42,893 nt of DNA from Clostridiales bacterium (GTDB lineage: Bacteria; Bacillota; Clostridia; DUPQ01): positions 1 to 42,893 of the forward strand of contig JAGLDS010000016.1 in assembly GCA_023145435.1 (NCBI GenBank). The letters run 5' to 3'. Under the pieces are notes generated by a model, which worked only from the letters and a program-made list of their open reading frames with translations, was not told where the DNA came from and searched no databases. The translations under genes and the position numbers were made by a program. This document shows positions 15,198 through 24,822 of this stretch, piece by piece (position 1 is the stretch's first letter; each line of letters opens with the position of its first letter).

Positions 15198-18023
15198 CTA
15201 TTTTAGTAGTTTTTTTTCTTTTCTACTAAATAGTAACCTATCAAATAATATGATAATTGGTGGTAATACTATAAAGGTACTAAATAAAGCTAATGAAATA
15301 TTTACAACGGTCATCAGGCCAAAGTCTCTAAGAATAATAAACTCTGAAGCCATTAACACTGAAAATCCACCAACTGTAGTTAAACCTGATGCCACAATTG
15401 CTTTTCCAATCCTTGTAACTGTGATAATCATAGCATCTACTTTATTCTTACCTTTCTTACGCTCTTCTAAGTATCGTTCAAGTAACATAACAGTCATTTC
15501 AGTACCCATACCAAGTACTAATGCACCTAGAGTCGCTGTAATAGGTGTGAATTTTATATCTAACAAATACATTATTCCACTTGACATACCTATTATTAAC
15601 CCTACAGGGATTATAGGTATTAACGCTTTAAAGATATTTCTATATATAAGTAGTAATGCTAAAAATACTAGTATTAATCCTATAATGGTCATTTCAACTC
15701 TTCCTGATGTTAATCCATTGACCATTTCTACATCTAATGCACTTTTCCCAGTAATCATAACTTCCATATTTGTGTCTTCTGTGTCCTTGGTTAGTAATGT
15801 AATAAATTCTTGCATATCGTCAGTAGATAGATGCTTAATATTTACTATTATTATTGATTGCGTTCTATCTTCGTTTACAAACATTGCTACTTGATTTTCT
15901 GGTAGTGAGCCAATAATGTTTATATATTGTTCATAAGTTAAATCTTCATCTGTTGAAAAATTACTAACAAGTGTATCAATTGATTTTACACCTACTACCA
16001 TGTCTGGATAATCATTTTCTATACTTTCTGTTTTTAATTGAATCCAACTTGCATTTTCATCTGTTAAAACATCATTATCTTTTATGTATACAACTATTTG
16101 ATCTGTAGATCCAACAGTATCTCTAATAGTATGGATATCTGTTAGCGCTTCCATATCTTGAGGCATAAACGTTTCTATATCTGTTTCAACCCCAACATCG
16201 CTATCAACTAAGAATCCTGCTACTGCTAAACCAATAACAATAATTAATATTGGAATTGCTAATTTTATTACTATTCTAGTAGAAAATTTAAGCATTTTAT
16301 CTAATGCATTTTCTTTTATTACTTGTTTCTTTTTAGTTTTTATCTTTTTGTTATTTTTATCTCTAAAATGCAATATTGGTAAAAGTAAAAACATACTGCC
16401 TATAAAACTAATAATTACACCTATTGTTAACATTTTACCAAAATCTTGAATCATTGGAACAGGTGAAGCGTATAAAGATATAAATCCTAATACAGTAGCA
16501 AAAACCGCTATTGCAATTGCTTTACCAATTTGGGATATTGTCTTTTTAACTGACTTTTCTTCTTCATATCTATTATGAAATTGTATTGAATAATCAATTC
16601 CTAACCCAATTAATATGGGAAATACTGCCATTGATACCATAGTGATTGGTACACTCAAAATTCCCATGAATCCCAATGTTGCAACAACCGATACCATGAT
16701 AATACCTAAACTTAACATTTTCCATTTGACTTTGAATACTATTGAAAGAACTAAAAACATAATTAGTACAGCTAATCCAACCATCATCATCATATTAGTT
16801 TGCATTTCATCTCGTAGTGATGAATCTAGTACGGGTTTTCCTGATATAATATATGAAACACTTTTAAATTCTTCATTCTCTAAAGCGATTGTTAAATCTT
16901 TTGAAATCTGATCTTTATATTCATCTTCTAAATTACCTTGTAATTTAACTACCATTAAATTGTTATAGTCATCTATAATCACATCACTAAAAACTGGTCG
17001 AAGTTCATTATTTTCATCATATAATATTAAATCTAATTCAGATTGTTCTCCTGGAATATTTGCTATCATCATACTACTTTTACTATGAAACACTTCTAGA
17101 CCACTAGCTATATCTCCAAGGTTTTCTCCCATGGCAATAAAGCCTGTAGCCATTTCTTTTAATTCCTCTGGAGCTATTCCACCTGATAGTCCATCTTGCA
17201 TTGTTGAAGTCTGATTTGTTAAATTACTGCTAATATTTGTTAGCGCAGTAGATGTATTTTCAGTTCCCTCTATGAAATTTGTGCTCTTTTCACCCATGGT
17301 TTTAATACCAAGTGAACTTTTTTTAATATTTCCTGATATAGCATTTAATTTAGCTATTAATTCTTGATTGCCACCTGCTAAATTAGTGAGCGCTTTTATT
17401 TGATTAGAGGCTTCCCCTAATCCATTTGCTGTTACTAATAATCCATCTTTTAATTGTTCTAATCCCATGGTTAAATTGTCTTGAGCATTAATAAGATTAT
17501 TAAATGCTTCTGTTGAATTAGATAATCCATTTAACATCTCTTCAATTTTTTGTGGGTCCATTAATTCTTTTTTAGTAAGCTCATTACCAATATCTATTAG
17601 CTTAGAACTCATGTTTTCTAAACCTTCACTTATTAATAATAATTGTTTTCTAATTTCAATGCTTTGTTGCTCTGTTATTTGATGAACTATACTAGCTACA
17701 CTCATAAACGAAAAAATATTTTCTTCATATTGAAAACGTTGTTCTAATTCCCACATTTTTTCTATGTTTTCAAGTGATAGTAAATCGCCTTTAGTATCAT
17801 CTGTGAAAAGGATTAAAATTGAATCTCCACCAAAAGTATCTTCCATTTGTTCATTTGAAATATATATTTCATTATCACTTTGAACTAAAGTCTCATTTCC
17901 TGTTGCAAGCTTTATGCTTGTTACACCAGTAATTAGTATTGCAAACAATACTATAGTAACTAATAGAATTTTAACCGGTTTATTGGCTACTAGTTTTCCA
18001 ATCCCTTTAAATAATTTTTTCAT
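15198..18023 (-). CDS. MMPL/RND-family exporter
   Basis: 941 residues with the classical RND layout. There is one N-terminal helix (about 15-38), then a large outside domain (to about 405) whose residues 100-310 are Asn/Glu/Gln-rich heptad-like helices, as in the YhgE-like coiled region of hydrophobe exporters. A first bundle of membrane helices (about 410-555, sterol-sensing-domain type) follows, then another helix near 585, a second outside domain and a second bundle (about 760-930). Such proteins export lipids, antibiotics or bile-acid-like compounds using the proton gradient. It starts 18 bases after the TetR gene, so the repressor and pump are one operon. Confidence 0.9.
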   Translation of the reverse strand: MKKLFKGIGKLVANKPVKILLVTIVLFAILITGVTSIKLATGNETLVQSDNEIYISNEQMEDTFGGDSILILFTDDTKGDLLSLENIEKMWELEQRFQYEENIFSFMSVASIVHQITEQQSIEIRKQLLLISEGLENMSSKLIDIGNELTKKELMDPQKIEEMLNGLSNSTEAFNNLINAQDNLTMGLEQLKDGLLVTANGLGEASNQIKALTNLAGGNQELIAKLNAISGNIKKSSLGIKTMGEKSTNFIEGTENTSTALTNISSNLTNQTSTMQDGLSGGIAPEELKEMATGFIAMGENLGDIASGLEVFHSKSSMMIANIPGEQSELDLILYDENNELRPVFSDVIIDDYNNLMVVKLQGNLEDEYKDQISKDLTIALENEEFKSVSYIISGKPVLDSSLRDEMQTNMMMMVGLAVLIMFLVLSIVFKVKWKMLSLGIIMVSVVATLGFMGILSVPITMVSMAVFPILIGLGIDYSIQFHNRYEEEKSVKKTISQIGKAIAIAVFATVLGFISLYASPVPMIQDFGKMLTIGVIISFIGSMFLLLPILHFRDKNNKKIKTKKKQVIKENALDKMLKFSTRIVIKLAIPILIIVIGLAVAGFLVDSDVGVETDIETFMPQDMEALTDIHTIRDTVGSTDQIVVYIKDNDVLTDENASWIQLKTESIENDYPDMVVGVKSIDTLVSNFSTDEDLTYEQYINIIGSLPENQVAMFVNEDRTQSIIIVNIKHLSTDDMQEFITLLTKDTEDTNMEVMITGKSALDVEMVNGLTSGRVEMTIIGLILVFLALLLIYRNIFKALIPIIPVGLIIGMSSGIMYLLDIKFTPITATLGALVLGMGTEMTVMLLERYLEERKKGKNKVDAMIITVTRIGKAIVASGLTTVGGFSVLMASEFIILRDFGLMTVVNISLALFSTFIVLPPIIILFDRLLFSRKEKKLLK

Positions 18024-18041
18024 GTAATTTTTTCCTTTTTT

Positions 18042-18614
18042 TTATTTATTATTCTCTTGTATTATAAGAGAAACAACCTTATCAACATAATTTTTTATGG
18101 TTTCTTCATTTTTTTCTGGCATATATAAAAATGATAACATTGACCCCATTATTAACCTTATGGTGAAGTCTTTGTTATTAATATCTACACCTATTTGAGT
18201 TAACATTGTTTTTAATATTTCTATAATTCTATTTGTAAAATTACCATTTCCTAACTCGGATAAAAGAGAGGTCTCTGTAAGAATCAATTTAACAACCTGA
18301 TAATTTTTTGATATCACACTAATTCTTTCATATAATAAGTACTCTAATTTTTCTTTTGCACTTAACTTATTTAATGTGGTTATATTCTCTTTTAAAGTAC
18401 TTAATAAAATAGGTTCAATCCCTTGTAAAAACATTTCCTTTTTAGATGAAAAATATCTAAATAAAGTCACCTCAGATATATCAGCTTTTTTCGCTATTTC
18501 TAAAGTTGTACTACCTTTAAAACCTTTATCAACAAATACCTTCATAGCTGCATCCAATATTTGCTTTCTACGATCTTCTTTATTCATTCTTATAACGGTT
18601 TTTCTTGTATCCAT
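18042..18614 (-). CDS. TetR/AcrR-family repressor
   Basis: 190 residues. The N-terminal TetR DNA-binding domain spans about 12-60: RRKQILDAAMKVFVDKGFKGSTTLEIAKKADISEVTLFRYFSSKKEMF, whose helix-turn-helix lies around 36-56. The C-terminal domain is divergent and should bind a ligand, probably a substrate of the pump. It is the first gene of the operon with the MMPL exporter; AGGAGG sits four bases before the ATG. A 22-base dyad directly over its transcription start region indicates autoregulation. Confidence 0.93.
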   Translation of the reverse strand: MDTRKTVIRMNKEDRRKQILDAAMKVFVDKGFKGSTTLEIAKKADISEVTLFRYFSSKKEMFLQGIEPILLSTLKENITTLNKLSAKEKLEYLLYERISVISKNYQVVKLILTETSLLSELGNGNFTNRIIEILKTMLTQIGVDINNKDFTIRLIMGSMLSFLYMPEKNEETIKNYVDKVVSLIIQENNK

Positions 18615-18624
18615 TTTTCCTCCT

Positions 18625-18674
18625 TATGTTAGTAATTACTTACATACATTACATTACTCAATTCATATTGTCAA
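18625..18674 (-). promoter_or_regulatory. TetR-MMPL promoter and dyad operator
   Basis: A perfect TTGACA (18674-18669) with a 17-base spacer to TAATGT (18651-18646) gives a -35-dominated promoter. Right after the -10, an inverted repeat at 18625-18646 (TATGT half ends, perfect centre AGTAATTACT; 20 of 22 positions symmetric) covers the start site up to the AGGAGG. This is typical of a TetR operator. Confidence 0.75.
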
Positions 18675-18726
18675 TACTATTTCAAATTTAACTTTTTATA
18701 TCAGCTAGAGCAATTTTAACTAAAAA

Positions 18727-18756
18727 ATGATAAACTTTATATTAGTAAAGTATAAC
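18727..18756 (+). promoter_or_regulatory. Probable GH127 promoter
   Basis: ATGATA (18727-18732), 18-base spacer, TATAAC (18751-18756); the ribosome site GAGGAAATT follows directly before the ATG at 18774. The -35 is weak, so control by an activator is possible. Confidence 0.45.
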
Positions 18757-18773
18757 TGAAAAATGAGGAAATT

Positions 18774-20888
18774 ATGAAAACTTCAATTATTGACAAAATC
18801 CCAGTTAATATTAGTAAAGATAATCAAGTAAGTAGTATCGCTACAAAAAAACTAACACCTGGAAGCATAAAAGCTAATGGATGGTTAAAGACGCAACTTT
18901 CATTAATGGTAGAAGGTGTTACAGGTAGATTATATGAATATGGTAAATATTTTAGTAAAGAAAAAAACGGATGGTTTTATGGCAATGATAATGGATGGGA
19001 AGAAATCCCATATTGGCTACGTGGGGCCTATCCATTAGCAGTACTAACAAGTGATAAACGTTTATTAACCGTTACAAGAGATTATATACATAAAATATTA
19101 AGCTCACAAAATGAAACAGGATTTTTTGGCCCTTCTGGATTACAAGATATACTTGGAAAGAATGGAAAAGTAACTACAGATTTATGGCCAGCAATGTTAT
19201 TACTAGAACCTATTATTCAATATTATGAATATGAAAAAGATGATTTGGTTCTTCCTTTTTTACATAAGTTTTTTAAATACTGTAAAAATATGCCTGATAA
19301 ACAATTTATTCTAGAAGATACTAAGGGTAATTATGGTTGGGGTGGTGGTACTTTTGGATCTTTCTCTCCATTTTTACAGTATTCAAGAGCTGGAGATATG
19401 TTACCGCATATATGGTGGTTATATCAAAAAACTAATGAAGAATATTTATTAAAACTAGCAAAACGGTTTTATGATAAAATTCGTCCACCTATGGATGAGT
19501 GGTTAGATCATCATGCTGTTAATTTTGCACAACGCTTTGCCTATGATGGTCTATATTCTGTTTTTTCTAAGGAAAAACAACATATAAAGAATAGCGAATA
19601 TTGGTATAACATGCATATGGCTACCTGGGGACAAATGCCAAAAGGAATATTTGCAGCTGATGAGCGAATCCGACCTGGCTGCACAGATCCTAGACAAGGA
19701 TTTGAAACATGCGGAATGATTGAATTTGCTAGAAATTTTACTTTACTTAGTGAAATTACAGGAGACCCTATCTATGCACAACGTACTGAAGATATTATGC
19801 TAAATCATTTTCCAGCTGCACATACTCCTGATTATAAGGCATTACATTATATAACTGCAGCTAATATGCCTAAACTAAGTGGATATCATCATCATCCCAT
19901 TAGAAATGGATTTTTGCGTTCTAACACATCCTATTTAGCATATACACCATACAATAGATGTTGCGGGCATAATGATGGTATTGGTTGGACTGGGTATACA
20001 AATAATTTATGGCAACATAGCATAGATAATGGTCTTGTATGTCTGTTATATGCTTCATGCACTATAAATACAACTACTGGTAATGAAAAAACTCCTATTA
20101 AACTAATTGTTGATACAAACTATCCTTTTGATGAAACAATATCAGTTTCTATGTCTTTAAAAAACCCTACAACCTTTCCTTTATATTTTAGAATTCCAGA
20201 TTGGTGTAGTGAATATAAGGTCATATATAATAATAATGAAATATTATCTACAAATAAAAATAGTTGCTTTGTACAGTTAATTAATGAGTTTTCACATAAT
20301 GATAAAATTAATATTATTATGAAAGCAATAACCTCATTAACCACATGGCCAAATAAGTCAGTTACTGTAAATAGAGGACCGTTAAGTTATTCACTTAAAA
20401 TTGAAGAAAATTGGTTTAAATTAAAAAATGCAGGAGCGTATCAAGAAGAATCGGTTGAAAAATGGCCTAGTTTTGAAGTCCATCCTAATTCTCCTTGGAA
20501 TTATGGTTTGCTTTTAAATGATAACAATCAATTACCACAAGTTACAATTAATAAAAAAAGCAATTATAAAGGTCAACCCTTTACATTTGATAATGCCCCA
20601 ATTGAAATAACTCTCAAAGCTAAAAAAATACCAAATTGGACACTACAAGATGATACCGCTTCTAAAATACAACCTTCTCCTGTATATTCTGATCAACCAA
20701 CTGAAGATGTAACTCTAATTCCCCTTGGATGTGCACATTTAAGAATGGCTTGTTTACCCATTGTCACAGATGATAAAAAATCATATCACTGGCAAAAAGT
20801 TCCTTCACATATTGAATTTTCTAAACGACCAAAGAATAAATTCGATGAACTTGAACCAAAGATTGAAGAAGAGAATAAAGATGTTTAA
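18774..20888 (+). CDS. GH127 (DUF1680) beta-L-arabinofuranosidase-type glycoside hydrolase
   Basis: 704 residues, no signal peptide, so cytoplasmic. An (alpha/alpha)6 barrel spans about 30-420, followed by beta-sandwich domains. The zinc and cysteine-nucleophile set of GH127 is intact: Glu311 and Cys313 in FETCG, and Cys396-Cys397 in YNRCCGH (in the characterised HypBA1 enzyme these are Glu338, Cys340, Cys417 and Cys418). It should therefore be active, removing L-arabinofuranose or a related sugar from short oligosaccharides. The gene stands alone, divergent from the TetR operon, and its last four bases overlap the opposing esterase. Related family GH146 is a possible alternative assignment. 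Confidence 0.88.
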   Translation: MKTSIIDKIPVNISKDNQVSSIATKKLTPGSIKANGWLKTQLSLMVEGVTGRLYEYGKYFSKEKNGWFYGNDNGWEEIPYWLRGAYPLAVLTSDKRLLTVTRDYIHKILSSQNETGFFGPSGLQDILGKNGKVTTDLWPAMLLLEPIIQYYEYEKDDLVLPFLHKFFKYCKNMPDKQFILEDTKGNYGWGGGTFGSFSPFLQYSRAGDMLPHIWWLYQKTNEEYLLKLAKRFYDKIRPPMDEWLDHHAVNFAQRFAYDGLYSVFSKEKQHIKNSEYWYNMHMATWGQMPKGIFAADERIRPGCTDPRQGFETCGMIEFARNFTLLSEITGDPIYAQRTEDIMLNHFPAAHTPDYKALHYITAANMPKLSGYHHHPIRNGFLRSNTSYLAYTPYNRCCGHNDGIGWTGYTNNLWQHSIDNGLVCLLYASCTINTTTGNEKTPIKLIVDTNYPFDETISVSMSLKNPTTFPLYFRIPDWCSEYKVIYNNNEILSTNKNSCFVQLINEFSHNDKINIIMKAITSLTTWPNKSVTVNRGPLSYSLKIEENWFKLKNAGAYQEESVEKWPSFEVHPNSPWNYGLLLNDNNQLPQVTINKKSNYKGQPFTFDNAPIEITLKAKKIPNWTLQDDTASKIQPSPVYSDQPTEDVTLIPLGCAHLRMACLPIVTDDKKSYHWQKVPSHIEFSKRPKNKFDELEPKIEEENKDV

Positions 20889-21796
20889 TCTTCATTTATA
20901 TAGTCTACTACTTCCATAAATCCTTCATGAATTTCAGGTAGCACCTCTGGTGCAACTACAAAGGCATGAAACATACCAACATATTCTGAAACTTTTAATT
21001 CAAAGTTTTGATTTTTTGCCATTTGCTTAAAAAGACGACAATCGTGAATTAACAACTCCTTAGTACCCACAGTTATTAGGGTCTTAGGTAACCCTTTTAG
21101 ATTCCCAAATATAGGTGATACCAATGGATCTTTAGTACTTGTATTCCCAGAATAAGCCTTACCTGCTTCTATTAAACCTGGAACTCCCAACATTACATCA
21201 TGTTTTCCAACTTGTTTATTAATTTTTTCATTTGACATTGATACATCTAACCATGGTGAAATTAGTACATTCTTATATGGCTGTGCGTAATTATATTTTT
21301 TTAAATATAAGCAAAAAGATAACGCTAAACCTCCTCCAGCCGAATCACCTATCAAAGTAATCTTTTGATTTGGGTTTTTCTTTAAAATATATTGGTAAAT
21401 TGTCATAACATCTTTTAATGCATCTTTATATGTGAATTCAGGAGCCTTTCTATACTTAACAATATAAGTAGGTATAAAAGTTTTTGCTACTATCTTTTTT
21501 ATAAATCTAACTTGATATTTAATTGGTCCACTAACATAGGCTCCCCCATGTAGATAAATTATAACTTCATTTTCCTTAATATCTTTTTTAGGAGTAATAA
21601 ATGAAACAACAACATTACTAATATTTAAATTGTTAGCTTCAACTAGTTTATCACCTTTAATCTCTGAAATTTTTACATCAGCAGTTCTAATAAAATTCAA
21701 TTTTAATCCATGCTCAAACGAAGTTTTTGAATATAATTTAAGCAAGTTCTCTATTGTTTTTCTTCTTATTCCAGGTATGTTTTTTCTAATATTCAT
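20885..21796 (-). CDS. Alpha/beta hydrolase, HSL (family IV) esterase
   Basis: 303 residues, soluble. The oxyanion motif HGGAYVSGP (from residue 83) and nucleophile motif GDSAGGG (Ser152) define the hormone-sensitive-lipase family. The acid and base should be Asp in DCRLFK and His in GMFHAF near the C-terminus. It hydrolyses acyl esters with short chains. It is the last gene of an eight-gene operon starting with phnD; its ATG lies 11 bases inside the preceding membrane protein gene. Its physiological ester could be a lipid or pigment modified by the two membrane proteins upstream, which is inference. Confidence 0.92.
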   Translation of the reverse strand: MNIRKNIPGIRRKTIENLLKLYSKTSFEHGLKLNFIRTADVKISEIKGDKLVEANNLNISNVVVSFITPKKDIKENEVIIYLHGGAYVSGPIKYQVRFIKKIVAKTFIPTYIVKYRKAPEFTYKDALKDVMTIYQYILKKNPNQKITLIGDSAGGGLALSFCLYLKKYNYAQPYKNVLISPWLDVSMSNEKINKQVGKHDVMLGVPGLIEAGKAYSGNTSTKDPLVSPIFGNLKGLPKTLITVGTKELLIHDCRLFKQMAKNQNFELKVSEYVGMFHAFVVAPEVLPEIHEGFMEVVDYINED

Positions 21797-22640
21797 AATT
21801 TTTACAATATATTTTTATTATTTTCATAATACATAATATACTTATTACACCCATTGTTGCAAGGGTTATAATAGCCTGTGATGTATAAAGTTGTAGTGAA
21901 TTGTTTTGGCTAAATGGATATATAAGATAAGGAAGCCCTTGTATAAAATACATAATTGGAATAACTAACCAATATGTTATGGTTTGTGAAGAATTATAGT
22001 CTCTCCCTTTTTTTTGTATAAGCAAGTAAAATATTTGAAATATTAAATATGTTGTTATAAACCATCCAAGAAAGTTCATAAGAGGAATACCAAAGTATGC
22101 CCCCGTTTTTTCCCATATCCAGTTTTCTTGTACAACCGACATTATAGGTTCAAAACAAAAATCCCAAATAACCATTAATAGTGAAGCTATAAATGGAATT
22201 AAAATAACAGTATATTTTCTTTTTTCTTTTAGGTTTTTCTTTAAAAAAATGATAGCCATCTGTAATGCTAAATACCCATTAAAAAAATAGGCTAACATAA
22301 TCTTAAAAGGAACTTGTCCAAATTTTTCGCCTAGTTTATCTGTATAATAGTAATGTCCAAAAGGTTGTCCAGTTTTGATACTAAAACTTTCGATTGCATA
22401 AGAAACAACAAATGCTATGAAACAAAGTAGTAATAATTTCACCATTCCATACTCTATAAATCCATGAAGAATAACAAACAAGCCTAGTGTAATAGCACCT
22501 AATAAACGAGCAGTTACAAAAAAGGTTGTTGTTGTATCACTTATTCCCATAGCTATTGAAAATATTAGTGCACTTACTAATGTTATAGTTAAATAGTAAT
22601 TAATATATTTAATTGGGTATCTATCTATCAATACTCTCAC
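21786..22640 (-). CDS. CruF-like carotenoid-biosynthesis-type membrane protein
   Basis: 284 residues with about seven to eight membrane helices. The block ESFSIKTGQPFGHYYYT around residues 84-100 and WDFCFEPIM later match the DUF422/CruF family annotated as carotenoid biosynthesis (1',2'-hydratase). Many family members occur without carotenoid genes, so the reaction here is unknown. The start appears to be GTG at 22640, overlapping the preceding gene by 20 bases; TTG at 22631, after AAGGTGAG, is an alternative. No phytoene synthase or desaturase is in the window. Confidence 0.8.
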   Translation of the reverse strand: MRVLIDRYPIKYINYYLTITLVSALIFSIAMGISDTTTTFFVTARLLGAITLGLFVILHGFIEYGMVKLLLLCFIAFVVSYAIESFSIKTGQPFGHYYYTDKLGEKFGQVPFKIMLAYFFNGYLALQMAIIFLKKNLKEKRKYTVILIPFIASLLMVIWDFCFEPIMSVVQENWIWEKTGAYFGIPLMNFLGWFITTYLIFQIFYLLIQKKGRDYNSSQTITYWLVIPIMYFIQGLPYLIYPFSQNNSLQLYTSQAIITLATMGVISILCIMKIIKIYCKNYEY

Positions 22641-23274
22641 CTTTTACTTTAATATGTAACCATAATAACAGATATCCAAGTATAATAAAAAAAGCAACCA
22701 TTACAAATAATACAATCAATACATTCCCATATGATCCTATCCCATCAGGATACATTTTTGTTGGATTAAGAAACCAATAGGGATAAACTTTAAAAATTGC
22801 ACCTCTAATTAATGAAACAATACCATAAAGCAGCGGATATGAAATAAAGAAAAACGATAATGATTTTTTTATTTTTATTTTACTTTTACTTATGAAAAAA
22901 TATAGTAACATCAATAATGGTGTTAAATAATGAAGTAAGATATTTGAAATTATTTTTATACCTACTGGTTGGTAAATAGCAGATAGTAAAAATATAAACC
23001 CAAGGCATGTTGCCAATAGCCAACTAGTCGATGCTATTGTAAATAGGGAAATAATCTTAGGTATTTCCTTTTTGTGTATTCGGTAATATATTCTAATACC
23101 AACTAATATAACAACTATTAAACTAGATTGATTAGTATAATATGAAAATGAACTTAGTGCATCATCAACAGCCGGTGCTTTTATAAAATTAATTATTAGA
23201 CCTAATATCCCTGCTAATAAAATTACCCATTCAAGTAATATCATACTCAAAGTTTGTAGTTTTTCTTTTCTCAT
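22621..23274 (-). CDS. Pr6Pr-family membrane protein
   Basis: 217 residues from the ATG at 23274; a TTG one codon earlier is also in frame. About six helices are visible. FSYYTNQSSLIVVILVG and LLHYLTPLLMLLYF, followed by YWFLNPTKMYPDGIGSYGN, fit the Pr6Pr family (FAR-17a/androgen-induced-gene-like fold), whose eukaryotic relatives hydrolyse fatty acid esters of hydroxy fatty acids. The function in bacteria is not established. It begins seven bases after surE and overlaps the next gene, so it is within the phn operon. Confidence 0.75.
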   Translation of the reverse strand: MRKEKLQTLSMILLEWVILLAGILGLIINFIKAPAVDDALSSFSYYTNQSSLIVVILVGIRIYYRIHKKEIPKIISLFTIASTSWLLATCLGFIFLLSAIYQPVGIKIISNILLHYLTPLLMLLYFFISKSKIKIKKSLSFFFISYPLLYGIVSLIRGAIFKVYPYWFLNPTKMYPDGIGSYGNVLIVLFVMVAFFIILGYLLLWLHIKVKGESIDR

Positions 23275-23281
23275 CAATTCA

Positions 23282-24022
23282 TTACCTCAAATCAGGAAAC
23301 TTTTCTTTTAGCTTTTTTATATACTGGAAATTTGTTCTGTTGATTTGAATTGGAGTTATGGAAATATAACCATTTTCATAAGCATAAACATCAGTGCTTT
23401 CTTTATTATCAATAACACCCCATGTTCCCCTAGCCCAATACACATCACCTTCAAGTTCAAACTTATGTAAAAACGGACGAAGTCCTTGTTCAGTTACTTT
23501 TATACCTTTTGATTTTATAAATTCACTTTTAGGAAAATTCACATTAATAACGCTATTCTTACTTAATACACTTTCATCAATTACTTTATCAAGAACACTT
23601 TCGATTTCATCTTCAACTATTTTAAAAGAATCAAAATCAGTTGAAAATGCAATTGCTGGTACATTACAAATAATAGCTTCAGACGCCCCCGCTAATGTAC
23701 CTGAATACATAATATCTGTTCCCAAATTAGGTCCATCATTAACTCCTGATACCACTAAATCAATTGATAAATTTAATCCATATAACGCAAACTTTACACA
23801 ATCAGCAGGTTTACCTTCTAAACTCCAAGCCTCAACACCTTCTAAAAAATCTGATTGTATATGTAATTTCATAGAATCGTGTATTGTTATTCCATGACCA
23901 ATTGCACTTTGTTCTGTATGTGGTGCTACCACATATACATGACCATATTTCATCAACTTTTTAGCTAATAATTTAATACCATAAGCATTGATACTATCAT
24001 CATTTACAACCAATATATTCAT
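23282..24022 (-). CDS. surE: 5'/3'-nucleotidase SurE
   Basis: 246 residues. SurE is a divalent-metal phosphatase acting on nucleoside 5'- and 3'-monophosphates and short polyphosphate. Metal ligands Asn7-Asp8-Asp9 (MNILVVNDD), the serine in QSAIGHGIT and the asparagine in GVNDGPNLG are all present, so it should be active. The ATG overlaps the phnE stop (TAATG), which means translation is directly coupled to the transporter. That coupling is unusual, since surE normally neighbours pcm, truA or stationary-phase genes, and it suggests that phosphate is removed from the imported ligand. Confidence 0.95.
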   Translation of the reverse strand: MNILVVNDDSINAYGIKLLAKKLMKYGHVYVVAPHTEQSAIGHGITIHDSMKLHIQSDFLEGVEAWSLEGKPADCVKFALYGLNLSIDLVVSGVNDGPNLGTDIMYSGTLAGASEAIICNVPAIAFSTDFDSFKIVEDEIESVLDKVIDESVLSKNSVINVNFPKSEFIKSKGIKVTEQGLRPFLHKFELEGDVYWARGTWGVIDNKESTDVYAYENGYISITPIQINRTNFQYIKKLKEKFPDLR

Positions 24023-24822
24023 TAAACAATTCTCTTTCTAATACGTCCTGAAATCTGATCAATAATCGTTACGGTAATTACCAAAACAATGATAATTACT
24101 CCTGCTCGTGACCACGACCTTGTTCTAATAGCAAAGATTAAAGGAGCTCCAATTCCACCCGCTCCTACTAACCCTAAGGTTGATGCAGCTCTCATATTAA
24201 TCTCAAAACGATATAATGTATAACTCATTAGTTCCGGACTAACCTGCGGCAGCACTGCTCTAAATAACACTTCAAAGTAGTTGCCTCCACAAGATTCTAA
24301 TGCTTCTTTTACTCCTAAATCCATACTTTCAATGGATTCTGAGAATAATTTTGCAAGCATTCCAATGGAATGAATTCCTAAAGCCAGAATACCAGCAGGT
24401 GCTCCAGGTCCTACAACACTAATAAAAATCAATGCTAATATTAACTCTGGAAAAGTTCTAATCATGGTAACAATCAATTTACCAACCTTTGATACTTTTG
24501 GTCCCACAATATTCTGACTAGCTAATAATGCAAATGGAATAGAAATAATAGCAGACACAAATGTACCACTTATGGCAATAGCTATAGTTTCTAAAATTGC
24601 ATAAGGAAGACCATCAATTGTATTATTAGTAGCATAAGCCATATCAGGATTTAAAAACCCTCTTATTAATGCATTAATAGAACCTGATGCAGATTGCATA
24701 ATCCCTTTATATTCAATACCCTTAAATCCCCAAAAAATCAATCCAAATACAACAATATAGTAAAAAGTACGTAAAGCTATGTGTAAATAATTAATTTCTT
24801 TTTTTACTGAAATATTTTCCAT
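24022..24822 (-). CDS. phnE: Phosphonate-type ABC permease, second copy
   Basis: 266 residues with six likely membrane helices. The binding-protein-dependent permease EAA loop is at EALESCGGNYFEVLFRAVLPQVSPELMSYTLYRFEIN, about 170-205. It resembles the preceding permease in length and in the GAGGIGAPL segment but is clearly diverged, so the two likely form a heterodimer. Stop and start codons overlap on both sides (TAATG), with phnE1 before and surE after. Confidence 0.93.
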   Translation of the reverse strand: MENISVKKEINYLHIALRTFYYIVVFGLIFWGFKGIEYKGIMQSASGSINALIRGFLNPDMAYATNNTIDGLPYAILETIAIAISGTFVSAIISIPFALLASQNIVGPKVSKVGKLIVTMIRTFPELILALIFISVVGPGAPAGILALGIHSIGMLAKLFSESIESMDLGVKEALESCGGNYFEVLFRAVLPQVSPELMSYTLYRFEINMRAASTLGLVGAGGIGAPLIFAIRTRSWSRAGVIIIVLVITVTIIDQISGRIRKRIV

